A stretch of DNA of 64,000 nucleotides from Paenibacillus odorifer (lineage in GTDB: Bacteria; Bacillota; Bacilli; Paenibacillales; Paenibacillaceae), in contig NZ_CP009428.1 of assembly GCF_000758725.1 (NCBI RefSeq), positions 6,324,001 to 6,388,000 of the forward strand, in the 5' to 3' direction. Below are positions 50,842 to 59,959 of this stretch, one piece after another (the stretch's first letter is position 1; the number at the start of each line of letters is the position of its first letter). The notes under the pieces were generated by a model. That model saw only the letters and a list, made by a program, of their open reading frames with translations, ran no database searches and had not been told where the DNA came from. A program made the position numbers and the translations under genes.

Positions 50842-52853
50842 CGTTTCCAACACCCTTCTGCAATTTGCCATACGATTACGGCAATCACACCAATGATCAG
50901 TCCTAATCCAAGACCGAGCAAGCCACGAATGAGCGAGATCAGAACTGGCGAGTGAATATGTGCAAAGGTATCCACCATGGAGAGCTGACCGATTACAGCA
51001 ATAATCATGATAAACGCTGCATTCCGATATCTAAAGGCCAAGAATGCGCCAAGAATTAATAACGGATGCGCTAGCAAGAACTCTTTATTACGCGGTCGAA
51101 CGCCAACCGTATTCTCCAAGAATGTACGTAATACCATTTCCAGCGGACTCACACTGCCACCGTTACCTGTACGGGTCATGTAATAATAGCCAACAACCGC
51201 CAAAACAAAGGCAATGATAATCATCGCAAATGTGATTGGTGTCCGCAGCAGCTTACCTGTCTTGTTAAAGACAAAATCCCCGCGATACAAAAGTACGTAA
51301 AGTGCCACAAGACCGATAGGCGCCATATGAAGCAGACTGACACCACGGAACTGGTTGAGAACCAGGCTATAAGTAACATTATTAAGCAGTGCTATCATAA
51401 ACGGCACAGCGCTCAAAGAGATCAGTGAAGTCTTAAAATAAAGCACTAAGCTATGTGTAAACCGGCGTTGCGGGCTCATAGCCTTATAGGTAAGGGGATT
51501 GCTCCGTAGAGGTGGCCCCATTTCATTAACCTTACGAATGGCAAGCACAACGGCAAGCGTTGGTGCACTTATCGCAGCGGCAAGCGCGAGCGCTTGTTCA
51601 AACATTTCAGGCTTCACTAGCATCAGGCCTGCACTTCCAATCAGACCTAACACCCAGGCAGCAAGCGTGAGCTGTGGAATGAAGTAAGAGACCAGCAGAG
51701 CCACTAAAGACACTGCTCCAACCACCGCAACTAACTTAAAGTAACGTTGATAAGAGGAATCTACAACCTCAAATGCCGTAGCTTGTCCCAACTTAAATCC
51801 ATTATCTTCAATCTGCTCAACAGCTCCGCCTGGTTCGCTTAGGCTGGTAATAAGATTATCTAATGTATCTGTTACCTGTGCCTTAGCAGTATTTCTTGCA
51901 GGAATCGTGTTTAAGTAGATCATGCGGATATTCCGATCCTTTGTTGCCAGAGCGAAACGGTCCGAAATCACTTTTGGATCTAAAGCAGAATCACCCTCAC
52001 TAAGGGAATATAAACGCGTCACATTATAATCCAGCAAATAAGCGAGCCTGTTAAAGCCCTTTTGCTGTTTCTTAATATTCTCAATTGCTGCAATCCCCAT
52101 TCCACGTTCCTTAAGGAGATTAGCAAAGTCAGTGATACTGCCAGTATCGGCATCATCATTAAACCCTTTAACAGACTCACCTTCAAATAGAATCCGTTTA
52201 ACACCCAATTCCTCATAACGATCCAACAGCTTCTTTACCGTGGCTTCATTATAAGTCAGAGAATCCACAAGACGAGGTACAATACTGAATCCCTTGTTGT
52301 GCAGCATCTCCAGTGTAAATGGATCGGGCTGGAGCGGCTTCAATGTAGCATCTTCTAGCGGGGTCTCAATGATAAGACCCTGCTGTCCGCGGAAACTCCA
52401 GTCTCTTGAGTTAATCCCAAGATTACTAAATGCTTCTTTAATTACAGGCGCTAAAGTATCGCTGTAATCAGCACTGGTAAAAAGAATATAGGTATAGTTC
52501 TCATTTTCAGGAATGATCGTGTCCGTAAGATTAGCTATATCAGCCGCACCCCATATCATTAGACGACGCGCCTTACGGTAATCTTCCAATGTGCTTTCGT
52601 AAATCGCCATGCTCTGTACACCAGCGTCTTTAAGGCGATCTAACTGTTCGGAAATATAATCTTGTGGATTTGCACGATAGCTGGCTACATCAACCAGATC
52701 ACGATAATCAAATACAAATTCTACTGTCTTGGAAGACTTCTCCGTCTGCAGTCGATCATAGACCACAGGCAAGGCTGCTATAACGCCAACCACAACTATG
52801 ATCCACAGCCACTTTCGGGAAGTAATATTCCAACGTTGCCATTTTTGCCGCAC
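50817..52853 (-). CDS. DUF5693-like membrane protein
   Basis: About 678 residues. An N-terminal membrane helix (residues 15-32) anchors an extracytoplasmic domain (35-360, EFVFDYRDLVDVASYRANPQDYISEQLDRL, and a repeated ISDRFALATKDRNIR region); residues 375-670 have 7-9 membrane helices. The family is conserved in Firmicutes next to csaB, and its role is unknown; assistance with polymer export or surface assembly is a guess from position. Two start codons are close: TTG and GTG after GAGGAGG; GTG at 52853 has better spacing. Confidence 0.8.
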   Translation of the reverse strand: MRQKWQRWNITSRKWLWIIVVVGVIAALPVVYDRLQTEKSSKTVEFVFDYRDLVDVASYRANPQDYISEQLDRLKDAGVQSMAIYESTLEDYRKARRLMIWGAADIANLTDTIIPENENYTYILFTSADYSDTLAPVIKEAFSNLGINSRDWSFRGQQGLIIETPLEDATLKPLQPDPFTLEMLHNKGFSIVPRLVDSLTYNEATVKKLLDRYEELGVKRILFEGESVKGFNDDADTGSITDFANLLKERGMGIAAIENIKKQQKGFNRLAYLLDYNVTRLYSLSEGDSALDPKVISDRFALATKDRNIRMIYLNTIPARNTAKAQVTDTLDNLITSLSEPGGAVEQIEDNGFKLGQATAFEVVDSSYQRYFKLVAVVGAVSLVALLVSYFIPQLTLAAWVLGLIGSAGLMLVKPEMFEQALALAAAISAPTLAVVLAIRKVNEMGPPLRSNPLTYKAMSPQRRFTHSLVLYFKTSLISLSAVPFMIALLNNVTYSLVLNQFRGVSLLHMAPIGLVALYVLLYRGDFVFNKTGKLLRTPITFAMIIIAFVLAVVGYYYMTRTGNGGSVSPLEMVLRTFLENTVGVRPRNKEFLLAHPLLILGAFLAFRYRNAAFIMIIAVIGQLSMVDTFAHIHSPVLISLIRGLLGLGLGLIIGVIAVIVWQIAEGCWKRWSPLLKR

Positions 52854-52981
52854 CAAAAGTACCTCCTCTTTCGCTTTAAAAACTCTTTTAACAAAAGTAG
52901 AAACGGATCGTCATCCTTTTAGAGACGGTACCCGTTTCTACATAAAATATAATTCACAATATAGAAGGCACTCTATATTTA

Positions 52982-54703
52982 TTATTGTCCTCCGTCAACG
53001 CGAGCCATAACTTGTTTCGACAGTGCAGCAACCTTATCCTTAGCATTCTGCAGGGAGTCACCCACTACTGCAAAATAAACTTTAATCTTAGGTTCTGTGC
53101 CGGAAGGGCGCAGGCAGAACCAAGATCCGTCAGCCAGCAAATACTTCAGTACATTTTCCTTCGGCAGTCCATTTAAGCCCAGGGAATAATCCTGAATTTC
53201 TGTTACGGCAGATCCAGCAATTTCTTGTGGTGCATTAGAACGCCAATCATTCATGATTCCTTGAATTTGCGCAACGCCATCTTTGCCTTTCAGCGTACGG
53301 GACTCCAAGCTTTCCAAGAAGTATCCGAACTGCTCGTACAATTCCTGAAGAACATCATATAATGTTTTGCCTTGAGCTTTATAATAAGCACCTGCTTCAG
53401 CGATAAGCATAGCAGCAAGAACAGCATCCTTATCACGAGCATAATTGCCTGCAAGATAACCATAGCTTTCTTCATATCCGAAAAGATATGTGTATTCTCC
53501 GGATTGTTCGAACTGCGTCATCTTTTCTCCAATATATTTGAAGCCAGTCAGCGTATTAAATACAGTTGCACCATAATGAGAAGCTACAGCAGCCCCCATT
53601 TCGCTAGTAACGATAGTCTTTACAACCGCACCATTGCGAGGCAGCTTTCCTTGTTCCTGCAAACGACTCAAATAGTAATGAATCATCAGTGCTCCGGATT
53701 GATTGCCGGACAGAACAACAAATTTACCTTCATTGTCGCGAACTACCGCACCCATACGGTCTGCATCAGGATCTGTACCAATCAAAAGGTCAGCATTCAA
53801 CTCTTCGCCCAGCTTCATAGCCAGCGTAAAAGCTTCACGTTCCTCCGGGTTCGGAGATTTCACTGTAGAGAATTCAGAATCCGGCTGCTCTTGCTCAGGT
53901 ACAACATGCACCTGGGTGAAGCCGATTTTCTCAAGTACACGGCGGACTGGCAAATTACCTGTACCATGCAGCGGAGTGTATACGATTTTGAAGTCTTTTC
54001 CAAGCGTAGAGGCAATCTCTTCACTTGCAAGACTGACCGCAGCAACAGTATCAGTAAACGCTTCGTCATCCTTCTCTCCTAGCCAGTGCAACAGCCCTTG
54101 AGCTTCAGCTTCTTCTTGCGAAATCCGCTTTACACCATCAAAAGTGTCAACCTCTAGTATGTAAGAAATGACCTTTTCGGCTTCGTGTGGTACAAGCTGT
54201 CCGCCTTCCGAATTATAGACCTTATAACCATTGTATTCAGGAGGGTTATGGCTCGCGGTGATTACAATACCACCCGTTGCTTTCAAATAACGCACACTGA
54301 ATGACAGCTGTGGTGTTGAACGAAGGGAAGTAAACAAATGCGCCTCGATACCATTAGCAGCCAGTACGAGAGCAGCCTCAAGTGTGAATTCAGGCGAGAA
54401 GCGGCGAGAGTCATGCGCGATAACAACCGAAGGTCTGCCTTCTCCAGTATGCTTTTCTAGAATATAATTAGCGAAGCCTTGTGTAGCTCTGCCAACAGTA
54501 TAACGATTGATACGATTGCTGCCCGCACCAATAACCCCACGCAAGCCGCCTGTACCAAACTCTAAGTCTCTGTAAAAACGCTCTTCAAGCTCCTGTGGCT
54601 CATTCTCCAGAGCGCGAAGCTCTGCCTTTGTAGCCTCGTCAACAGAAGGGTCCTGCAACCAGCGGGATAATGTGTCTGCCGCTTTTGCACTTAATTGAGT
54701 CAT
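52982..54703 (-). CDS. pgcA: Alpha-phosphoglucomutase/phosphohexose mutase
   Basis: 573 residues, in the long Bacillus PgcA class. Active-site serine in GIVITASHNPPEYNGYKVY, metal loop LLIGTDPDADRMGAV, sugar-binding FGYEESYGYL and phosphate-binding RPSGTEPKIKVY are all intact. It interconverts glucose-6-P and glucose-1-P, so it feeds UDP-glucose and cell-wall polymers. Shine-Dalgarno AAAGGAGAGA. Confidence 0.94.
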   Translation of the reverse strand: MTQLSAKAADTLSRWLQDPSVDEATKAELRALENEPQELEERFYRDLEFGTGGLRGVIGAGSNRINRYTVGRATQGFANYILEKHTGEGRPSVVIAHDSRRFSPEFTLEAALVLAANGIEAHLFTSLRSTPQLSFSVRYLKATGGIVITASHNPPEYNGYKVYNSEGGQLVPHEAEKVISYILEVDTFDGVKRISQEEAEAQGLLHWLGEKDDEAFTDTVAAVSLASEEIASTLGKDFKIVYTPLHGTGNLPVRRVLEKIGFTQVHVVPEQEQPDSEFSTVKSPNPEEREAFTLAMKLGEELNADLLIGTDPDADRMGAVVRDNEGKFVVLSGNQSGALMIHYYLSRLQEQGKLPRNGAVVKTIVTSEMGAAVASHYGATVFNTLTGFKYIGEKMTQFEQSGEYTYLFGYEESYGYLAGNYARDKDAVLAAMLIAEAGAYYKAQGKTLYDVLQELYEQFGYFLESLESRTLKGKDGVAQIQGIMNDWRSNAPQEIAGSAVTEIQDYSLGLNGLPKENVLKYLLADGSWFCLRPSGTEPKIKVYFAVVGDSLQNAKDKVAALSKQVMARVDGGQ

Positions 54704-54745
54704 ATGAATCTCTCCTTTAGATATATTTATAAAAAAATAAAATAT

Positions 54746-55168
54746 TTAGCTCAGAGCAAACATAATTTCTCCAGAGGCTACAACCTTACCTTCAACGGAA
54801 GCAGTAGCTTGTCCTTTTCCGATGCTGCCCTTAAGACGGGTGATCTCTACTTCAAGAGTAAGTGTATCGCCTGGTACCACTTGACCACGGAAACGGAATC
54901 CGTCCAGCCCAGCTAAAAAACCGATTCGGCCGCGATTAGCCTCTACTCCCAGGATAGCAACCGCACCCACTTGTGCAAGGGCTTCTGTAATCAGTACACC
55001 CGGCATTACCGGATAGCCCGGAAAGTGACCTACAAAGAACGGTTCATTGATCGTTACATTTTTGATTCCTACAGCTTTTTTGCCCATTTCAATCTCGATA
55101 ATTTTGTCCACCAGCAGAAATGGAGGCCGATGGGGGATGATTTCTTGAATTTGGTTGATATCCAGCAT
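54746..55168 (-). CDS. fabZ: 3-hydroxyacyl-ACP dehydratase FabZ
   Basis: 140 residues, normal size. IIPHRPPFLLVDKI and the catalytic His/Glu region FFVGHFPGYPVMPGVLITEALAQ identify it. It removes water from 3-hydroxyacyl-ACP in fatty acid synthesis. The long frame begins 34 codons earlier, but GGAG and MLDINQIQEI place the start at 55168. The 263 bases upstream have no gene. Confidence 0.95.
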   Translation of the reverse strand: MLDINQIQEIIPHRPPFLLVDKIIEIEMGKKAVGIKNVTINEPFFVGHFPGYPVMPGVLITEALAQVGAVAILGVEANRGRIGFLAGLDGFRFRGQVVPGDTLTLEVEITRLKGSIGKGQATASVEGKVVASGEIMFALS

Positions 55169-55391
55169 TATGACAAAACTCCTTTCGGATGTTGCACATT
55201 TTCTTTTATTCTTTGCCGAAATGCATAAAATTAGGCAGGTTCGGTAAAAACTATATTTATCCTTCACCAACTGCAGAAGTGGAGGTTGAGATAAGGGGCT
55301 TTCTCCACCGGATGCGGCAGCATGGCGGAGAGGGCCCTTTTTGCTGCCCGAGGCCCCCCACCATTATACATTTTTCAGCATAAAAAAGAAA
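55169..55391. other. Intergenic region upstream of fabZ
   Basis: About 220 bases. A GC-rich part at 55280-55370 can form stem-loops (GGCAGCA near 55315 and TGCTGCC near 55347). No convincing gene or promoter is visible. Confidence 0.4.
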
Positions 55392-55414
55392 ACTCCCTTG
55401 TATAACAAGGGAGT
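55392..55414 (-). terminator. Terminator of the flhO-flhP unit
   Basis: Perfect 10-bp stem ACTCCCTTGT (55392-55401) and complement (55405-55414), loop ATA, followed on the minus strand by TTTCTTTTTT. Confidence 0.88.
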
Positions 55415-55431
55415 GGTTAAATCATCTTCAT

Positions 55432-55656
55432 TTATGGAGCAAAAACCAAATCATATACATGTCTCCACGTGCTCCACTGCAGAGCATCGCTTAACTCTTT
55501 CTTACCCAGGACAACGTAACCGACGGCCAGGCCGCCTCCAAGTGCAGCTACGAGAAGCAAGGGAATAAGAACCCATTGTATCATGGTCCATTTGGAGATC
55601 CCTCGTGGAGAGGGTTCTTTCTTCTCTTCCGATTTAACTTTTTCCTGTCGATCCAT
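55432..55656 (-). CDS. Small membrane protein of the EpuA type
   Basis: 74 residues. A charged cytoplasmic N terminus (KVKSEEKKEPSPRG), one membrane helix (VLIPLLLVAALGGGLAVGYVVLG) and an outer tail (DALQWSTWRHVYDLVFA) match the EpuA family, often called an RNA polymerase beta-like subunit without evidence. Function is unclear. It is the last gene after flhO-flhP, 10 bases from flhP, Shine-Dalgarno GAGGTGAAGG. Confidence 0.8.
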   Translation of the reverse strand: MDRQEKVKSEEKKEPSPRGISKWTMIQWVLIPLLLVAALGGGLAVGYVVLGKKELSDALQWSTWRHVYDLVFAP

Positions 55657-55666
55657 TCCTTCACCT

Positions 55667-56488
55667 CTACGCGCGCATGTTATTGGCTAGACCAAACATC
55701 TGATCACTGGACGAAAGTGCCCGAGCTACGAGTTGATACGTGCGTTGAATCTGCATCATTTCTGTCATTTCTGAGGTCATATCGACATTCGACTGCTCCA
55801 GCCATCCTGAGCGCACTCCAATTCCAGATGCCTCGCCTGCCGCTCTTTGTACAAAAGCCTGCTGTGCTGTAACTCCATCTGCAAGCATATAGAAATTCCC
55901 GTCGACAGCCTTTAAGGCATTCTGTGTCTTAGGTTCTACTATCATTATAGTACCCGCTACCTGAACAGGTCCATTCTCCGTCTTTTTCGTTAACACACGA
56001 CCGGATTCATCGATAGCAGCATTCACACCTACAGGAACCGTTAGAGGTTTGCCCTCTGTATTTAAAACGGAGTTTCCTGTGTTATCAACCAATACCATCA
56101 TCTTGGCATCAGTCGTGTCAGGAATAAAGTGAAAATCACCCTGACGTGTGTACGCCGTAGTACCATTGACCTGAACACCAAAAAGCCCGTTGCCCTGAAT
56201 GGCTAAGTCGGTCGGACTCCCTGTTTCTTTAAGGGGACCCTCTTCCCAATTCGTTGAGATCGAAGGCACATAAGTCCCAAAACCCATATTAAAGCCTAGG
56301 GGTGTAGAACGGCCCGGTTGGTCATAATCATCCGATTGCTGTTGTACACGAGTCAGCACGTCCTCAAAAGAGCCCTGCTTGCTCTTATAACCATTGGTAT
56401 CCATGTTGGCTAGATTATCCGCTATAATATCAAGCCGCTGCTGAAGGCTCGACATGGAGACTGCTGCACTAATCGTTGAGTTGTTCAT
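55667..56488 (-). CDS. flhP: Flagellar rod/hook basal body protein FlhP
   Basis: 273 residues. The N-terminal rod motif DIIADNLANMDTNGYKSK (Flg_bb_rod) and the C-terminal GWLEQSNVDMTSEMTEMMQIQRTYQL (Flg_bbr_C) are both intact, with a central FlgE-like part. With FlhO, it is a distal rod component, required for hook assembly. Located after flhO as in Bacillus. Shine-Dalgarno AGGAGG. Confidence 0.93.
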   Translation of the reverse strand: MNNSTISAAVSMSSLQQRLDIIADNLANMDTNGYKSKQGSFEDVLTRVQQQSDDYDQPGRSTPLGFNMGFGTYVPSISTNWEEGPLKETGSPTDLAIQGNGLFGVQVNGTTAYTRQGDFHFIPDTTDAKMMVLVDNTGNSVLNTEGKPLTVPVGVNAAIDESGRVLTKKTENGPVQVAGTIMIVEPKTQNALKAVDGNFYMLADGVTAQQAFVQRAAGEASGIGVRSGWLEQSNVDMTSEMTEMMQIQRTYQLVARALSSSDQMFGLANNMRA

Positions 56489-56540
56489 AGATCAAACCTC
56501 CTATAAGCTCTACCTGTAAAGCTCATTTCCTAAGCACTGC

Positions 56541-57419
56541 CTAAACCCTGCCAACTTCACTTACAGCCTTCTGCAAGCTGCCATCATAATATTGAACAAT
56601 CTTCTGGTTCGCTTCATAAGCCCGATAGGCGGCATTCAAATCCACAGTAACCTGAGTAGGATCTACATTGGAGCTTTCCAAGTAACCTTGGCGTACTTGC
56701 ATGTTATCTGTTCCGTTAGAGAAACGGATATCTGCCGCCTCTACATCATCAGCGTGAAATACACCATTACCGTCACGTACAAGCTCCTGTGGCTTTGTTA
56801 CTACACTCACACCAAGCTTGGTCCCTGTCGGAAGTCCTGTTACTGGATTAAGCAAATTACCCTGCCCGTCCACTTTAAGGGTGTCCTGATTTCCTGTCAA
56901 GACAAGGGGCTTGCCTGTGGAATCAAGAACCTTGAAGCCACCACTGCTCAGTACCTCTCCTGTAGCCGCGTTTATTGAGAAGCTCCCATTTCGCGTATAC
57001 AGATTATTCCCTTCAGCATCCTGTACAGTAAAGAAGGCCTGTGGACGATAAACAACCTCACCCTCAGGGCTTACATATTTGCCCGAACCATCAAAGGAGA
57101 TATTTTGACCTGTCACAGGATCAGCTACTTGCAAATCCGTAGATAAAGCAAAATCCATGGTCTTGCCGCTCTCCCTTAAATCACCCTGTAAATATTGGGA
57201 TATCGACTGTTCTGCAAAAACCCCAGTGTTAAGACGCCCCACTGGCTTGGTATTGCCATTACTCATAGCAGAGATCAATACATCCGGAAAAGCATGATTG
57301 ACACTGTCAACCTGCTTGTACCCCGTTGTATTCAAGTTAGCGATGTTCTGTGTTGCCGTATCATGTCTACGCTGCTGTGTAACCATACCTGCAGCGGCTG
57401 TATATAATCCTCTTATCAT
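56541..57419 (-). CDS. flhO: Flagellar rod/hook basal body protein FlhO
   Basis: 292 residues with the start MIRGLYTAAAGMVTQQRRHDTATQNIANLNTTGYKQ and the end LESSNVDPTQVTVDLNAAYRAYEANQKIVQ, the rod-family ends. It belongs to the distal rod, with FlhP. The SigD promoter overlaps the mbl end, so flhO-flhP can be made separately from mbl. Confidence 0.93.
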   Translation of the reverse strand: MIRGLYTAAAGMVTQQRRHDTATQNIANLNTTGYKQVDSVNHAFPDVLISAMSNGNTKPVGRLNTGVFAEQSISQYLQGDLRESGKTMDFALSTDLQVADPVTGQNISFDGSGKYVSPEGEVVYRPQAFFTVQDAEGNNLYTRNGSFSINAATGEVLSSGGFKVLDSTGKPLVLTGNQDTLKVDGQGNLLNPVTGLPTGTKLGVSVVTKPQELVRDGNGVFHADDVEAADIRFSNGTDNMQVRQGYLESSNVDPTQVTVDLNAAYRAYEANQKIVQYYDGSLQKAVSEVGRV

Positions 57420-57455
57420 GAAGGTAGTCCCCTTCCGAATCTTTTGCTACCTTTT

Positions 57456-57482
57456 ATATCGGCTGCTTAGAACTTTTTCTTA
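57456..57482 (-). promoter_or_regulatory. SigD promoter of flhO-flhP
   Basis: Minus strand TAAG (57479-57482), 15-bp spacer, GCCGATAT (57456-57463): 3/4 and a perfect 8/8. It lies across the mbl stop and 37 bases before the flhO ATG. Confidence 0.8.
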
Positions 57483-58465
57483 ACGACCTTGTCCAAATTA
57501 TCCAGCATTATTCCTGTTCCCTTAACTACACAATGCATCGGGTCTTCCGCTATCCACACCGGAACATGTAATTCTTCCGAGAGGAGCTCGTCCAATCCAT
57601 TAAGTAAAGCGCCACCGCCAGTTAGAACAACACCCCGGTCAATAATATCTGCTGATAGCTCAGGCGGTGTACGTTCCAGAACGGACTTAGCAGCTGCCAC
57701 AATAGAAGAAACCGGATCCCATAGTGCTTCTTTTACCTCGCCTGAAGTAATAGTGAGCGTCTGAGGGAGTCCACTTACCATATCACGACCACGAATATCC
57801 ATTTCAGCCTGCATCAGGCCTGGACGCACGGTGCCAATTGTAACCTTAATATCCTCTGCCGTACGTTCGCCGATTAACAGCTTATACTTTTGTTTAATAT
57901 ATCTTAAAATGGCCTCATCGAACTTGTCTCCTGCGACTTTAATCGAAGAAGCGGTAACGACGTCGCCCATAGAAAGTACGGCTACATCCGTCGTTCCGCC
58001 ACCGATATCGACGACCATGTTCCCACTAGGCTGATAAATATCCATTCCCGCTCCGATTGCAGCGGCTTTTGGCTCTTCCTCCATAAAAACTTCCTTAGCC
58101 CCGCTCCGCTCCGCCGCTTCCCGTATGGACTTCTGTTCCACAGATGTAATATTTGTAGGGGCGCAAATCAGAATACGGGGCCGTGCGTACCAGGACCGGC
58201 CGCCAACGCGGTCGATAAAATACTTAAGCATCATTTCTGTGATTTCAAAATCTGCAATGACACCATCCCGGAGAGGACGGATTGTTATAATATTTCCAGG
58301 TGTACGTCCAACCATGCGACGTGCCTGTTCTCCCACCGCAAGGACTCTCTTCGTATCACTTTCAAGTGTGACCACGGAAGGTTCATCCAGAACGACTCCC
58401 CTTCCCTTAACATGTATGAGCACATTGGCCGTGCCGAGGTCGATTCCGATATCCTTGCTAAACAT
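57467..58465 (-). CDS. mbl: Rod-shape determining protein Mbl (MreB-like actin)
   Basis: 332 residues. Actin-fold motifs: IGIDLGTANVLI, VVDIGGGTTDVAVLS and GVVLTGGGALLNGL. It forms membrane-bound filaments that guide wall synthesis along the cell. The link to spoIIID-mbl-flhO-flhP is the same as in Bacillus. Shine-Dalgarno TGGGGGC. Confidence 0.95.
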   Translation of the reverse strand: MFSKDIGIDLGTANVLIHVKGRGVVLDEPSVVTLESDTKRVLAVGEQARRMVGRTPGNIITIRPLRDGVIADFEITEMMLKYFIDRVGGRSWYARPRILICAPTNITSVEQKSIREAAERSGAKEVFMEEEPKAAAIGAGMDIYQPSGNMVVDIGGGTTDVAVLSMGDVVTASSIKVAGDKFDEAILRYIKQKYKLLIGERTAEDIKVTIGTVRPGLMQAEMDIRGRDMVSGLPQTLTITSGEVKEALWDPVSSIVAAAKSVLERTPPELSADIIDRGVVLTGGGALLNGLDELLSEELHVPVWIAEDPMHCVVKGTGIMLDNLDKVVKKKF

Positions 58466-58594
58466 AATGAAAGAGCCCCCAAAGTGTTATTTTAATTGAA
58501 AAAACAGCAGTTAGTACTAAATTTAAAAATACCATACTTTAGGGGAAGTACACAATGTATTAAAGCTGAATATTTCCTTAAATTTCCGAAAATC

Positions 58595-58882
58595 TCATGG
58601 CTTTGATGCTACAGCAACCTCACGTTTTTTCCCCGTCGATTTTTTATATTTGATTTTTGTGGCTTCTCCCCCCCGAAGATGTCGGATGGACTTGTGATAT
58701 TCGAGAATGTGCTTCACCTGATCGGCCAGATCAGGGTTGATCTCTGGCAGACGCTCAGTTAAATCTTTATGCACCGTGCTCTTTGAAACGCCAAATTCCT
58801 TGGCTATGGTCCGGACCGTATGCCTGGTTTCCACGATGCAGCGTCCGATTTTGATCGTACGTTCCTTGATGTAATCGTGCAC
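58595..58882 (-). CDS. spoIIID: Sporulation transcription factor SpoIIID
   Basis: 95 residues, nearly identical in the core to Bacillus SpoIIID: HDYIKERTIKIGRCIVET, the helix-turn-helix TVRTIAKEFGVSKSTVHKDL and the basic tail YHKSIRHLRGGEATKIKYKK. It controls mother-cell genes and tunes SigE to SigK timing. The ORF runs earlier, but GGGAGG precedes a GTG at 58882, which is the expected N terminus. A SigE promoter lies upstream. Confidence 0.96.
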   Translation of the reverse strand: MHDYIKERTIKIGRCIVETRHTVRTIAKEFGVSKSTVHKDLTERLPEINPDLADQVKHILEYHKSIRHLRGGEATKIKYKKSTGKKREVAVASKP

Positions 58883-58915
58883 GCTCCCGCCTCCCAACTG
58901 TGGATAGTTTGGTAC

Positions 58916-58941
58916 ATTATATGAGGGGCGGGCTTATATAT
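58916..58941 (-). promoter_or_regulatory. SigE-type promoter of spoIIID
   Basis: Minus strand ATA (58939-58941), 15-bp spacer, CATATAAT (58916-58923), a full match to the SigE -10 CATAYAAT. Consistent with mother-cell expression. Confidence 0.7.
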
Positions 58942-58996
58942 TCGCGCTTTCAAGACATGACAAGCTATGGAGGGCTCATTTTATTTAATGGACAAC

Positions 58997-59016
58997 CTAA
59001 TAACCCGTGTTATTAG
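58997..59016. other. Dyad in the spoIIID-spoIIQ gap
   Basis: CTAATAAC (58997-59004) and GTTATTAG (59009-59016), an 8-bp perfect stem with a 4-nt loop. Could be a protein site. No T run. Confidence 0.4.
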
Positions 59017-59120
59017 CATGATGAAAAGCCGTCGCTGTCCCTTTAGGTCAACAACCGTTTCCCGCGTAAACAAAAGGCTCATCACAAACATAACCTTAAA
59101 AATCCCTATATACACAAAAA

Positions 59121-59146
59121 AATAGGGGGCTTTCGCCCCCTGCTAT
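59121..59146 (-). terminator. Terminator of spoIIQ
   Basis: GGGGGC (59125-59130), TTTC loop, GCCCCC (59135-59140), extended by short A/T pairs, then seven T on the minus strand. Confidence 0.9.
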
Positions 59147-59154
59147 AGAAATTT

Positions 59155-59898
59155 TTATCGCTGTGGCAGTAAATCCGATGGATTGACTACTTTGCCATCT
59201 TCGTACACTTCAAAGTGTACATGATTTCCAAGGTTCTTTTCGATCTCACTGCGACCAGCTGTGGCAAGAGTATCTCCCTGCTTCACTACATCGCCTTGTT
59301 TAACTTTTGTTTCACCAAGACTTTGGTATACAGTCTTCAAATTACCTTGATGGGTAATTTCAATCACTTTACCTAATACCGCAACATCTTCCACTCTGGT
59401 CACTTCACCGCTGAGCGCTGCTTTGACATCGAACGTATTGTTGTCTTCACGGGCAATATCGATTCCGACATTAGGAATAAATTTGTCGTTATATTGCACC
59501 ATAGCGGCAACGTGATTGTCCTCTGTACCATTCTCATCATAATACGGCTTAACTACTTCTACTTCACCTGGATTAGCTACTGGCCAAGTCATACTTTCCG
59601 TTGAAGCAACAACTTCAAGTGCATCTGGACCTCCGGTTGTTGTATCAGCTTCATTAGCGGAAGTTCCTACTTGCTGCGAAGTGGCGGCAGTGTCCTGGTT
59701 GAGCGGCTTTTGGCCGGCATCCTGATAGACCCACACCAAGGTTAGTATAATTGCCGCTGCCGCCGTGTAGACTGCTGGGAATACCCAACGTTTAGATACC
59801 AGTCTGTTCCATGAAGAAGGTTTTGCACCAGGTAAATCTCCCTGAGTTTTTTTGAGAGATTCATCTTGGTTTGTTTTGTTTTTGTCTTGTTCATTCAT
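59155..59898 (-). CDS. spoIIQ: Stage II sporulation protein SpoIIQ (LytM-domain)
   Basis: 247 residues: cytoplasmic tail, one membrane helix (39-57), and an extracellular LytM/M23 domain (105-245). The expected first zinc His is Asn143 (IPNVGID), Asp147 remains, and HxH (226-228, NHVHFEV) is kept, so the fold is likely inactive, as in Bacillus SpoIIQ. It sits in the forespore membrane and binds SpoIIIAH to form the channel. SigF promoter upstream. Confidence 0.94.
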   Translation of the reverse strand: MNEQDKNKTNQDESLKKTQGDLPGAKPSSWNRLVSKRWVFPAVYTAAAAIILTLVWVYQDAGQKPLNQDTAATSQQVGTSANEADTTTGGPDALEVVASTESMTWPVANPGEVEVVKPYYDENGTEDNHVAAMVQYNDKFIPNVGIDIAREDNNTFDVKAALSGEVTRVEDVAVLGKVIEITHQGNLKTVYQSLGETKVKQGDVVKQGDTLATAGRSEIEKNLGNHVHFEVYEDGKVVNPSDLLPQR

Positions 59899-59918
59899 AT
59901 GGTTATCACCTCAGTAAC

Positions 59919-59947
59919 CAGTGTTACCGGGCTTTTCTCTTTTATAC
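59919..59947 (-). promoter_or_regulatory. SigF promoter of spoIIQ
   Basis: Minus strand GTATA (59943-59947), 14-bp spacer, GGTAACACTG (59919-59928), which fits the SigF consensus GYATA-N14-16-GGNNANANTR at all fixed positions. Forespore expression expected. Confidence 0.85.
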
Positions 59948-59959
59948 GTATCTTTCAAG

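Noticed and set aside
55189..55383. Plus-strand 64-codon open frame in the fabZ upstream gap
   Set aside because: No start signal, no recognisable product; the region has GC-rich stem-loops instead.
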